Positions 8,971 through 17,079 of a stretch of DNA of 64,000 nucleotides are shown piece after piece; the stretch's first letter is position 1; each line of letters begins with the position of its first letter. Below the pieces are notes generated by a model. It saw nothing but the letters and a program-made list of their open reading frames with translations, was not told where the DNA came from and did not search any database. The stretch comes from Neobacillus rhizophilus. GTDB taxonomy: Bacteria; Bacillota; Bacilli; Bacillales; Cytobacillaceae. The stretch covers positions 744,001 through 808,000 of the forward strand of contig NZ_JAGYPF010000005.1 of NCBI RefSeq assembly GCF_018343535.1, read 5' to 3'. The position numbers were made by a program, and so were the translations under genes.

Positions 8971-11820
8971 ATGAAGGGGCCAAATGAAAATAGAAAGGCT
9001 ATTTTGGATGAATTCCTTGGTCCAAATTTAGGTTATGTCATTGACCAATTTGAAAGGTATAAAGAGGACCCAACTGCAATTGAACCGGAAATGAGAATGT
9101 TTTTTGAAGAAATGAATGATGAGGAATTTTCCTCCTTCGTATCTATTAAGCCTAATATTCAAGAGGGTGAACCGTTACAAACCGAAAAAATATTTGCTTC
9201 CATAAAACTTGCTGAAAATATTCGAACATTTGGCCATTTAGCTGCCAATATTTATCCATTGGGAAATTATACACCTGATATTTCTCATCTCGACCTCAAT
9301 AGCTATGGCCTGACAGAAGATGATTTAAGGAGTCTTCCCGGGCAGATTATTTCTGAAAATGGACCGGTATCGGGCCAAACTGCATTTCATGCATATATGA
9401 AACTAAAAGAAGTGTATACAAAATCGATTGCATATGAATTTGATCATGTCCATGATGTCGCGGAAAGAAACTGGCTAATTGAAAGGATTGAAAATGGAAG
9501 GCTCCAGTCCCCGCTTCCAAAAGAGAAACGAATAGAAATATTAAAAAGGCTTACAGAAGTAGAAGAATTTGAAAAATTCCTTCATAAAACATTTGTAGGG
9601 CAGAAGCGATTTTCCATTGAAGGGCTGGACGTTATGGTTCCCATAATTGATGAAATAATTGCCGAGACCGTTCGGGATGGAGCGGAATTTATCAATATTG
9701 GAATGGCTCACCGCGGCAGATTAAATGTACTTGCCCATGTTCTAGGCAAACCATATGAGATGATTTTCGCCGAATTTCAGCATGCGCCAAATAAGGAGCT
9801 TGTTCCTTCTGAAGGGTCCGTTGGGATTAACTTCGGCTGGACCGGTGACGTTAAATACCACCTCGGGTTAAATCGGCAGCTTGCAGGTGAAAATGCAGTA
9901 AGGGCAAAAATTACATTGGCTAATAATCCTAGTCACTTGGAATATGTTGGTGCAGTGGTAGAAGGGTTCACGAGAGCAGCACAGGATGATAGAAGCGCAT
10001 CGGGATATCCAACTGAAGATTATAAGACTGCCTTGGCCATTCTTATTCATGGCGATGCTGCTTTTCCTGGTGAAGGGATTGTGGCTGAAACCTTAAACTT
10101 AAGCAGTTTAAGAGGTTATCGTACCGGCGGAACGATTCATATTATCTCCAACAATATGATTGGATTCACAACTGAATCCCATGATTCACGTTCAACTAGG
10201 TATGCAAGTGATTTGGCAAAGGGATTTGAAATTCCAATCATCCATGTTAACGCCGATGACCCGGATGCCTGCATCGCCGCCGCTGTTTTAGCTGCCGAAT
10301 ACAGATCGGTGTTTAAAAAGGATTTCTTGATTGATTTAATTGGTTATCGTCGTTTTGGTCATAACGAGATGGATGAGCCGATGACAACCAGCCCGCAAAT
10401 GTATACCATTGTTCAAAAGCATCCTACTGTGAAGGAACTTTACGGGAAGAAACTTGGCAATGAAGGGCTTGTAACGGATGAGGTTATCGCAAAAATTCAA
10501 AAGGATGTTCAAGAACGGCTTGTTAAAGCAAATGATAAGGTGTCTAGAATTAAGCATGATGAAGAAATAACGATACCGGAACCGCCATTATTCAATATAC
10601 AGAGAGCAACATATGAAACAAAAGTGCCGCTTGAAACTTTGAAAAAAATGAACGAAGAGCTGCTGCAGTGGCCGCAGGAATTTAAAGTGTTTAATAAACT
10701 TGAAAAGATATTAAAAAGAAGAATAGAAGCATTTGATGAAACAGGGAAAGTCGATTGGGCTTTAGCAGAGTCACTTGCTTTTGCCTCTATTTTGGCAGAT
10801 GGGGTCCCTATCCGCATATCAGGACAAGACACTGAACGCGGAACTTTTGCTCAAAGAAATCTAGTCCTGCACGATTATCAATCAGGTAAGATGTTTCTTC
10901 CTCTTCATCAATTATCAATGGCAAAAGCTTCCTTCGCCGTATATAACAGTCCCTTAACTGAAGCAGCGGTGGTTGGCTTTGAGTACGGCTATAACGTCTT
11001 TTCACCGGAGACTTTAGTGATCTGGGAGGCCCAATATGGGGATTTTGCAAATGCGGCCCAGGTTATGTTTGATCAGTTTATCGCGGCAGGGAGGGCAAAA
11101 TGGGGACAGAAATCTGGATTGGTTCTCCTTCTTCCACATGGATATGAAGGACAAGGACCGGAGCATTCTAGTGCGAGGCTGGAGCGATATTTACAGTCTG
11201 CTTCCGAAAAAAACTGGGCAGTTGTCAATCTTACCACAGCAGCACAGTATTTCCATCTTTTACGCCGTCAGGCTGCTATGCTCGGTAAGGAGGAAGTAAG
11301 GCCCCTTGTGGTCATGTCTCCAAAAAGCTTATTAAGGAATCCGGTTGTATCGTCGTCCGGCTATGAATTAAGTGAAGGGGAATTTAGACCGGTCATCGAG
11401 CACTTTACACACTCCAGAGATCATCAAAAGGTCGAGCGGATTGTTATGTGTTCGGGAAAAATAGCCATTGACATCGCCGAGCAAACCAAGGATCCAAGCG
11501 GATTTGACTGGCTTCAGGTGATTAGGCTGGAGGAAATCTATCCGTTTCCGACAAAAGACTTGAAAAATATTTTTGCAAAATATCCGAATATAAATGAAGT
11601 GCTTTGGGTTCAGGAAGAGCCTAAAAATATGGGTGCCTGGACGTTCGTAGAACCACGGATTAATGAACTAATACCTGCTGGAATCAGGGTTGAATTTATT
11701 GGCCGCAGGCGCCGGTCAAGCCCTGCTGAAGGCGAACCAAACGTTCATAAATTAATCCAATCGAAAATTCTTACTGCTGCACTTTCAAGGGCTGAAGAAG
11801 GAGGATCTAGCCATGGCTGA
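8971..11820 (+). CDS. odhA: 2-oxoglutarate dehydrogenase E1 component
   Basis: Thiamine-diphosphate E1 of the TCA-cycle 2-oxoglutarate dehydrogenase complex. It decarboxylates 2-oxoglutarate and hands the succinyl group to OdhB. The 949-residue protein has the N-terminal E1 segment, GMAHRGRLNVLAHVLGKP near residue 247, the ThDP/Mg region HGDAAFPGEG, RRFGHNEMDEP, and the C-terminal pyrimidine-binding/transketolase half with HGYEGQGPEHSSARLER. The ATG is preceded by AAGGGGGATTG. The last 8 bases overlap odhB. Confidence 0.97.
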   Translation: MKGPNENRKAILDEFLGPNLGYVIDQFERYKEDPTAIEPEMRMFFEEMNDEEFSSFVSIKPNIQEGEPLQTEKIFASIKLAENIRTFGHLAANIYPLGNYTPDISHLDLNSYGLTEDDLRSLPGQIISENGPVSGQTAFHAYMKLKEVYTKSIAYEFDHVHDVAERNWLIERIENGRLQSPLPKEKRIEILKRLTEVEEFEKFLHKTFVGQKRFSIEGLDVMVPIIDEIIAETVRDGAEFINIGMAHRGRLNVLAHVLGKPYEMIFAEFQHAPNKELVPSEGSVGINFGWTGDVKYHLGLNRQLAGENAVRAKITLANNPSHLEYVGAVVEGFTRAAQDDRSASGYPTEDYKTALAILIHGDAAFPGEGIVAETLNLSSLRGYRTGGTIHIISNNMIGFTTESHDSRSTRYASDLAKGFEIPIIHVNADDPDACIAAAVLAAEYRSVFKKDFLIDLIGYRRFGHNEMDEPMTTSPQMYTIVQKHPTVKELYGKKLGNEGLVTDEVIAKIQKDVQERLVKANDKVSRIKHDEEITIPEPPLFNIQRATYETKVPLETLKKMNEELLQWPQEFKVFNKLEKILKRRIEAFDETGKVDWALAESLAFASILADGVPIRISGQDTERGTFAQRNLVLHDYQSGKMFLPLHQLSMAKASFAVYNSPLTEAAVVGFEYGYNVFSPETLVIWEAQYGDFANAAQVMFDQFIAAGRAKWGQKSGLVLLLPHGYEGQGPEHSSARLERYLQSASEKNWAVVNLTTAAQYFHLLRRQAAMLGKEEVRPLVVMSPKSLLRNPVVSSSGYELSEGEFRPVIEHFTHSRDHQKVERIVMCSGKIAIDIAEQTKDPSGFDWLQVIRLEEIYPFPTKDLKNIFAKYPNINEVLWVQEEPKNMGAWTFVEPRINELIPAGIRVEFIGRRRRSSPAEGEPNVHKLIQSKILTAALSRAEEGGSSHG

Positions 11821-13096
11821 AATTAAAGTCCCAGAGTTAGCCGAATCAATCACAGAAGGAACAATTGCTAAGTGGCTAAAAAACACAGGGGAACATGTTG
11901 AGAAGGGTGAATATTTAGTTGAATTGGAAACGGATAAGGTCAATATCGAAATCATATCCGATTTTTCCGGTACCCTGACAGATCAGAAATTTTCTGAAGG
12001 AGACACCGTACGTGTCGGAGAAACAATCGCTGTGGTTGAGGAGGGCGTGGGGCAAGCCGCTCCTGCTGCTGTCTCAGAACCGGCTCCACAGCTTCAAACT
12101 GTAGTCCCAACAGAGGTTCCACCTGCACCGCCGAATAATACAGGTCCGGTTGAGAGGTCTGGTATACAGCAGGATAGAAAAGAGGAATCAGGAAAGCGCC
12201 CAATCGCTTCGCCTGCTGCCCGCAAACTAGCTAGGGAGAAAGGTATCAATTTACAAGAAATCCCGTCATCTGACCCATTAGGAAGATTAAGAAAACAAGA
12301 TGTCTCATTATTTCAGTCTGGGATGAACCCTGCTGGACCGTCAGCTCCTAAAAGGGAAACATCAGTGGAACCAATGAAAGTTGAAAATCCGGCAAAACCA
12401 GTTATCAATGAGAGAATGTCCAGACGTCGCCAGACCATTGCTAAGCGGTTGCTCGAGGTAAAGCAGTCAACCGCCATGTTAACAACTTTTAATGAAATTG
12501 ACATGACAGCGGTAATGGACCTGCGAAAACGCCGAAAGGATAAATTTTTCGAAGAGCATGATGTTCGGCTGGGCTTTATGTCCTTCTTCACAAAAGCTGT
12601 AGTTGCTGCATTGAAAAAATACCCTTATTTAAATGCAGAAATTCAAGGCGATCAAATTTTAGTTAAAAAGTTTTATGATATTGGCATTGCTGTAGCTGCA
12701 GAAGAAGGTCTAGTAGTACCGGTTGTTAGAGATGCCGACCGAAAATCATTCGCTGAAATTGAAAGTGATATTATGCAGCTTGCTGAAAAAGCAAGAGCAA
12801 ATAAATTATCATTAAAGGATTTACAAGGAGGCACCTTTACGATCACGAACGGTGGGGTTTTCGGGTCATTACTTTCAACGCCAATTTTAAACGGGCCGCA
12901 GGTAGGGATTCTTGGCATGCACACAATCCAGCTTCGCCCTGTGGCGGTTGACAAGGACAAAATGGAGAATCGCCCGATGATGTATGTTGCCCTTTCTTAT
13001 GATCACCGAATTGTCGATGGCAAAGAGGCTGTAAGCTTTTTAAGTACAATTAAGAAACTCCTTGAGGACCCGGAAACGTTACTGCTTGAAGGGTAA
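11813..13096 (+). CDS. odhB: dihydrolipoyllysine succinyltransferase (E2 of OGDH complex)
   Basis: E2 core enzyme carrying succinyl groups from OdhA to CoA. The 427-residue protein has an N-terminal lipoyl domain with the lipoylated Lys in ELETDKVNIE (near residue 42), a Pro/Ala-rich linker at about 80-120, a peripheral-subunit binding domain (SPAARKLAREKGINLQEI), and the catalytic domain ending with SYDHRIVDGKEAVSFL (active-site His). The start lies inside odhA with a strong GAAGGAGG site 8 bases upstream. The E3 gene is elsewhere. Confidence 0.97.
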   Translation: MAEIKVPELAESITEGTIAKWLKNTGEHVEKGEYLVELETDKVNIEIISDFSGTLTDQKFSEGDTVRVGETIAVVEEGVGQAAPAAVSEPAPQLQTVVPTEVPPAPPNNTGPVERSGIQQDRKEESGKRPIASPAARKLAREKGINLQEIPSSDPLGRLRKQDVSLFQSGMNPAGPSAPKRETSVEPMKVENPAKPVINERMSRRRQTIAKRLLEVKQSTAMLTTFNEIDMTAVMDLRKRRKDKFFEEHDVRLGFMSFFTKAVVAALKKYPYLNAEIQGDQILVKKFYDIGIAVAAEEGLVVPVVRDADRKSFAEIESDIMQLAEKARANKLSLKDLQGGTFTITNGGVFGSLLSTPILNGPQVGILGMHTIQLRPVAVDKDKMENRPMMYVALSYDHRIVDGKEAVSFLSTIKKLLEDPETLLLEG

Positions 13097-13114
13097 TATG
13101 TAAAATTAATTAGA

Positions 13115-13146
13115 AAAACCGCTGATAATCGGATCAGCGGTTTTTA
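13115..13146 (+). terminator. odhAB terminator
   Basis: AAAACCGCTGAT pairs with ATCAGCGGTTTTT around a short loop, giving a bidirectional hairpin that can also end the small minus-strand gene at 13151-13285. Confidence 0.92.
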
Positions 13147-13150
13147 ATGT

Positions 13151-13285
13151 CTAGCGATTTTTAAATGGTCTTAATCCACGTCGTTCAATTTCATCTTTAA
13201 GAATTTTTATCCATTCCTTTTCCTTACCAGACTTCAATGCATCCCGATACGAAAGAATTAGCTGTTCATTACTCATAATCTTCAA
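13151..13285 (-). CDS. sda: Sda-like sporulation kinase inhibitor, 44 aa
   Basis: Too short for ordinary ORF listing. The product begins MKIMSNEQLILSYRDALK and ends EIERRGLRPFKNR. The pattern S-x-E-x-L-I-x-S-Y ... F/W-I-x-x-L-x-x-E-I-x-x-R-G-L is that of Sda, the helical-hairpin inhibitor of KinA-type sporulation kinases that couples sporulation to DNA replication. I choose the TTG start at 13285 because GGAGGG lies 9 bases upstream. The alternative ATG at 13276 would be 18 bases from it. An in-frame stop sits directly before the TTG. Family assignment is from remembered consensus. Confidence 0.72.
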   Translation of the reverse strand: MKIMSNEQLILSYRDALKSGKEKEWIKILKDEIERRGLRPFKNR

Positions 13286-13314
13286 TTAAGAATGCCCTCC
13301 TTGGAAAATGGATT

Positions 13315-13324
13315 TGAATATTCA
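13315..13324. promoter_or_regulatory. TGAATATTCA palindrome, copy 1
   Basis: Perfect 10-bp palindrome in the intergenic region before the acyl-CoA ligase gene. A second identical copy lies at 13450-13459. The half-sites resemble those of the Bacillus fatty-acid regulator FadR but lack its spacer. Confidence 0.3.
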
Positions 13325-13449
13325 GTTTTTACTATTGTAATGGTTTACAATTGATTTGAGAACCCTAACTGATAAAAATTTCACAAATTTGTCATTCTTA
13401 ATTACGGGCTATGTTTACTATAATTGGAAATACTATATTTGAAAAATAT

Positions 13450-13459
13450 TGAATATTCA
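13450..13459. promoter_or_regulatory. TGAATATTCA palindrome, copy 2
   Basis: Second identical copy, 76 bases before the acyl-CoA ligase start, close to where the promoter should be. Confidence 0.35.
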
Positions 13460-13481
13460 CAAAAATATGTTAACATACATT

Positions 13482-13496
13482 TTGTAAGCGTTTTAT
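13482..13496 (+). promoter_or_regulatory. cre-like site (CcpA)
   Basis: TTGTAAGCGTTTTAT matches the catabolite-responsive element pattern WTGNAANCGNWWNCA except at the C near the 3' end. It lies 39 bases before the start codon of the acyl-CoA ligase, a position suited to repression by CcpA in the presence of preferred sugars. Confidence 0.45.
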
Positions 13497-13534
13497 TTTA
13501 TTGAATAGTTAAGTGTTTTTAGGGGGTTGTAAGG

Positions 13535-15172
13535 ATGTCGGAATTATTAACTGTAACAGTTGGAGAACTGTTAGAAGAAAAAGCAAAATTACACCCAGAG
13601 CATGAAGCAGTCGTGTATTCAGACCGGAATCTGAGATGGACCTACAGCAGGTTCAACCAAGTTTGCCGGACCGCTGCAAAAGGCTTAATGAAGCTTGGAA
13701 TCGAAAAGGGAGAGCATCTTGCAGCATGGTCGACAAACACTCCTGAGTGGCTGATTACCCAATTTGCTACCGGAAAGATGGGGGCAGTACTGGTTACGGT
13801 AAACACAAACTATCGAACAGCAGAATTGGAATATCTTTTAAAACAATCAGACTCTACTACGATTATTTTAATGGATAAAATGAAGGATTCTTCTTATGTC
13901 GATATGCTTTACGAAATTGCACCTGAATTAAAAACTTCAGAACCGGGCAGGTTGAAAAGCAGCAAGCTGCCATTTCTTAAGAATGTCATCATATTGGGGG
14001 AGAAGAGATACCCGGGTACCTTTTCATGGGAAGATATTATTCGCTTAGGTGAATTGGTTTCAGATCAAGAACTGGATGACAGGATGAACTCACTTGAACC
14101 GGATGATGTGATTAACATGCAATATACTTCAGGAACCACAGGTTTCCCCAAGGGGGTTATGCTGACCCATAATAATATTGTTAATAACGCCTTAAATATT
14201 GCAAATTGCATGAAGCTGACCGTTCAAGACCGCCTTTGTATACCAGTTCCATTTTTTCACTGCTTCGGATGTGTTCTTGGCACGATGGCTTGCATGACTA
14301 TAGGAGCTACCATGGTTCCGGTACAGGAATTCAGCACGAAAAAGGTACTTCAGACGGTTCAAGATGAAAAATGCACGGGTCTTCACGGTGTTCCGACCAT
14401 GTTTATCGCGGAACTGAATGATCCTGAGTTTGAAAAGTATAACCTGTCGTCCTTAAGAACCGGGATCATGGCTGGATCGAATTGTCCGATTGAAGTCATG
14501 AAAGCCGTTATCGAAAGGATGGGGGCCACGGAAATTACGATTGCCTATGGACAAACAGAGTCCTCACCGGTGATTACCCAGACGCGGACAGATGACCCCA
14601 TTGAATTACGGGTAGAAACAGTCGGAAAAGCTCTGCCAAATGTTGAGGTGAAAATCGTTGAACCGGGAACGAGTAGGGAAGTGCCGCGTGGAGTTCAGGG
14701 TGAGCTTTGCACCAGAGGCTACCATGTCATGAAAGGCTACTACAAAAATATCGAGGCAACGACACAAGCGATTGATCAAGAGGGCTGGCTGCATACAGGA
14801 GACTTGGCGGTCATGGATGAAAACGGCTACTGCAAAATCACTGGACGTTTGAAGGATATGATTATAAGAGGCGGAGAAAATATTTATCCGCGTGAAATTG
14901 AAGAATTTTTATATACAAATCCCAAAATTTTAGATGTCCAGGTGGTAGGAATCCCTGATGAAGTGTATGGGGAAGAGGTAATGGCCTGGATCATTTTAAA
15001 AGAAGGGGAAGCGGCAAATGCTGAGGAGGTCAGGGAATTCTGCAAAGGGAAAATCTCGAAACATAAAATCCCGCGGTATATAGAATTTACTGACTCCTAT
15101 CCAATGACAGCGTCGGGGAAAATACAAAAATACCGGTTAAGGGAGAAGGCCAAAGAAGTAGTGAAAAGATAA
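13535..15172 (+). CDS. acyl-CoA synthetase (AMP-binding, YngI-like)
   Basis: Activates a fatty acid with ATP and CoA. The 545-residue ANL-superfamily protein has the P-loop-like motif YTSGTTGFPKGVMLTH near residue 195, AYGQTESSPV near 335, the hinge region LHTGDLAVMDENGYCKITGR near 420, and the C-terminal catalytic Lys in TASGKIQKYRLRE. The ATG follows AGGGGGTTGTAAGG. It looks closest to B. subtilis YngI and other medium/long-chain acyl-CoA ligases. Substrate is not certain. A cre-like site and two TGAATATTCA repeats lie upstream, which would fit catabolite and fatty-acid control. Confidence 0.88.
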   Translation: MSELLTVTVGELLEEKAKLHPEHEAVVYSDRNLRWTYSRFNQVCRTAAKGLMKLGIEKGEHLAAWSTNTPEWLITQFATGKMGAVLVTVNTNYRTAELEYLLKQSDSTTIILMDKMKDSSYVDMLYEIAPELKTSEPGRLKSSKLPFLKNVIILGEKRYPGTFSWEDIIRLGELVSDQELDDRMNSLEPDDVINMQYTSGTTGFPKGVMLTHNNIVNNALNIANCMKLTVQDRLCIPVPFFHCFGCVLGTMACMTIGATMVPVQEFSTKKVLQTVQDEKCTGLHGVPTMFIAELNDPEFEKYNLSSLRTGIMAGSNCPIEVMKAVIERMGATEITIAYGQTESSPVITQTRTDDPIELRVETVGKALPNVEVKIVEPGTSREVPRGVQGELCTRGYHVMKGYYKNIEATTQAIDQEGWLHTGDLAVMDENGYCKITGRLKDMIIRGGENIYPREIEEFLYTNPKILDVQVVGIPDEVYGEEVMAWIILKEGEAANAEEVREFCKGKISKHKIPRYIEFTDSYPMTASGKIQKYRLREKAKEVVKR

Positions 15173-15253
15173 TATTTTCAATGTTGTTGCACGATACCGG
15201 CCCTTTTGATTATACTTAAACTTGGACAATCGAGAAAAAAGGACGGTGAAAGC

Positions 15254-15457
15254 ATGATTCATCTGAAATGGCGTGAACGCGAAACGATTAAAAAAGTTAA
15301 ATGTGTGCATACAAACGCTGAAAAATATATGGTAAAAAACATGTTGACTGTTGGAAAAGTGTACGATGTAAAAAATGAAACGGAAGAATTCTATTACATT
15401 ATTGACAACTCCGGCAAAATTGGCGGATTTTATAAGGATTATTTTCAAGATGCATAG
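15254..15457 (+). CDS. small conserved protein (DUF6501-like), 67 aa
   Basis: The product starts MIHLKWRERETIKKVKCVHT and ends GGFYKDYFQDA. It is basic at the N terminus, has no membrane segment, and resembles the short Bacillus family I remember as DUF6501. Function is unknown. I chose the ATG at 15254, preceded by AAAGGACGGTGAAAGC, over the upstream in-frame ATT/TTG codons. It ends at a bidirectional terminator shared with the convergent lipoprotein gene. Confidence 0.72.
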   Translation: MIHLKWRERETIKKVKCVHTNAEKYMVKNMLTVGKVYDVKNETEEFYYIIDNSGKIGGFYKDYFQDA

Positions 15458-15458
15458 A

Positions 15459-15490
15459 AAATGCCTGGCACTTTAAGCCAGGCATTTTTC
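15459..15490. terminator. bidirectional terminator
   Basis: AAATGCCTGGC and GCCAGGCATTT form a perfect hairpin with A-rich 5' and T-rich 3' flanks, between two convergent genes. Confidence 0.93.
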
Positions 15491-16068
15491 TATTTTGCAT
15501 CCGGGAATACTCGTCGGATGGTATCTGTAAATTCGTCAAAAAAACCGGAAACTGGCCGGCCTTTCCGGACGTCTCTTTCAAAACGATTCATTCGTTCATA
15601 AAAATCTGGATTAACGGAAACATAGACGTTATCAATATCTGGATCCACTAATTTAACTGTTCTAGAAATCGTATCTTTGATATTGGCTGTAAGTCCATTT
15701 CGTGCCGTACGTTTCAGTTTTGCGGCAACATAGGCATTATGATTCGCGACGATAATATTGGCGTGATTTACCTCAGGCAGGTCCGATACCTTGCGGGCTG
15801 CTTCCTCGGCAACACGCATCTTGGAACCCGTAGTACTTCGCACATTTGTCCCACGGATATCTTGTTTGTTTATATTTCTATCCAATTCTTGATTGCTGAC
15901 ATCAACACCTGAAATGGCCGGCCCGCCGTGATTTGGAATATTATATTTTTCATTACCAGGGTTTACCTCATTACGAACAGCCGTATCGTCATTCACATCA
16001 TTTCGCGCACAGCCAATTAAGCACAGAGTAAACATGATGGAAGCAGTAAAGAAAAGTCTTAATTTCAT
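15490..16068 (-). CDS. YhcN/YlaJ family sporulation lipoprotein
   Basis: The 192-residue protein starts MKLRLFFTASIMFTLCLIGC, a signal peptide with lipobox LIGC, so it should be lipid-anchored. The mature part contains the family signature DLPEVNHANIIVANHNAYVA and a second ISRTVKLVDPDIDNVYVSVN segment. Members of this family are made in the forespore and found in the spore inner membrane. The ATG at 16068 has AAGGAG 8 bases upstream. The longer GTG-start reading would overlap that site. Confidence 0.88.
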   Translation of the reverse strand: MKLRLFFTASIMFTLCLIGCARNDVNDDTAVRNEVNPGNEKYNIPNHGGPAISGVDVSNQELDRNINKQDIRGTNVRSTTGSKMRVAEEAARKVSDLPEVNHANIIVANHNAYVAAKLKRTARNGLTANIKDTISRTVKLVDPDIDNVYVSVNPDFYERMNRFERDVRKGRPVSGFFDEFTDTIRRVFPDAK

Positions 16069-16129
16069 TTTTTGCACTCCTTTATTTAAGGTTACAGAAT
16101 TAGGTTTCCAAACATAAAAATAAACTATC

Positions 16130-16167
16130 CAGTGAAAAAGAAAAGAAGCATCACTGACGATGCTTCT
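16130..16167 (-). terminator. hairpin with minus-strand T run
   Basis: AGAAGCATC and GATGCTTCT form a 9-bp hairpin. On the minus strand it is followed by TTTCTTTTTC. No minus-strand gene clearly ends here, so it may be a relic or protect yhcN from readthrough out of the repeat island. Confidence 0.55.
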
Positions 16168-16274
16168 CTTGCTGTCGAAAAACTATCGATAGCCTTTTAT
16201 TTTATTCGCCTTCATTAATGATTTATCGAGTTAATTTATTTTAATGTAATTAATAAAAAGGCTTTTCAACAAGT

Positions 16275-16405
16275 CTGTTGATTGGCGCTCCAGGCACTTC
16301 GCTTTCCGCGGGCGTGACGGGGAGCCTCCTCGTCGCTTCGCTCCTGCGGGGTCTCCTGCCCCGTACTCCCGCAGGAGTCTTCGTGCCTTCCGCGCCAAAC
16401 AACAG
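16275..16405. repeat. palindromic repeat copy A (type I), 131 bp
   Basis: Begins CTGTTGATTGGCGC and ends GCGCCAAACAACAG, so the ends are inverted repeats. The interior is very GC-rich and self-complementary (CTCCTGCGGGGTCTCCTGCC against later CCCGCAGGAG). It is the same subfamily as copy F at 51212-51345, in opposite orientation. No gene is encoded. ORFs over it are accidental. Confidence 0.9.
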
Positions 16406-16454
16406 GTGTATTCAATAAAGTCCTTCAACTCCAATAAAATAAGTGGTCAATTTA

Positions 16455-16750
16455 ATGTTTAAGTCAAAAGAGTATAGCTAAAGTGAATATGAATTTGTTT
16501 CTATTGATGAATTGGTTCCAGATGACCACCTTCTTCGCGTATTAACAAATACTGTGATTTATCGTTTCTTCCTGAAAAAGTTCGTCCATTTTATAGTCAG
16601 AAAAAATGCTTTATTAATTTAGAAAGGAAAAAATTGACGAAGCTTAGCAGACTCAAAAGAGCTACATGGGATTTGTAACTGTCGGTTACGGGGATTGAAT
16701 AATGGAAGAGAACAGGCTCTCCTTACTAAAGTCTGTCAAAATATAGAAAG
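16455..16750 (+). pseudogene. IS1182-family transposase remnant, internally deleted
   Basis: Starting at ATG 16455 the translation runs MFKSKEYS, stop, SEYEFVSIDELVPDDHLLRV, the typical N terminus of IS1182-type transposases. A frameshift then gives DLSFLPEKVRPFYS, also typical. After a short gap the third reading gives RKEKIDEA ... QKSYMGF ... LLKSVK, which lines up without gaps with the C-terminal RKERIE...SKELHG...LLTAA...KK of the family. About three quarters of the gene, including the catalytic core, is missing and several stops are present. It lies between repeat copies A and B. Confidence 0.7.
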
Positions 16751-16948
16751 TACTGCAACTCACTTATCAAGGCTGGAAAATGTGTGTTGCAATACTTTCT
16801 GTTGATTTGCCTCCCTGTTGATTGGAGCGGAGGGCATTCGACTCCTGCGGGATATTGAGGACACTGGAGACCCCGCAGGCGCCCTAAGCGCCGAGGAGGC
16901 TCCAGGTCCTCCCCGCGGAAAGCGAATGCCTGGAGCGGAAATCAACAG
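16747..16948. repeat. composite palindromic repeat copy B (type II, full length)
   Basis: The core (16815-16948) runs from CTGTTGATTGGAGCGG to CCGCTCC-type complement ending AATCAACAG. It is preceded by a second inverted repeat: AAAGTACTGCAACTCAC (16747-16763) against GTGTGTTGCAATACTTT (16782-16798). The whole 202-bp unit recurs, inverted, at 50867-51067. The GC-rich core contrasts with the AT-rich surroundings. Confidence 0.88.
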
Positions 16949-16999
16949 GCCCAATAGCATGGACAATCAATAAAAAAAACGGTAATTTAGGTTTAGACA

Positions 17000-17038
17000 A
17001 AATAAAAAATTGCCGAGAAAAATACCATTTCTCGACAA
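17000..17038 (-). terminator. yidC2 terminator
   Basis: Read on the minus strand, TTGTCGAGAAA pairs with TTTCTCGGCAA and is followed by TTTTTTATTTT. It lies about 40 bases after the yidC2 stop. A second hairpin (AGAAGCATC/GATGCTTCT, 17042-17066) sits between. Confidence 0.88.
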
Positions 17039-17079
17039 TCTGAGAAGCATCGGTGACGATGCTTCTTTTAATGACTAGG

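Noticed and set aside
16231..16434. Minus-strand ORF of 67 codons over the repeat island
   Set aside because: It lies on palindromic repeat A, has no ribosome-binding site, and its composition reflects the GC-rich repeat.
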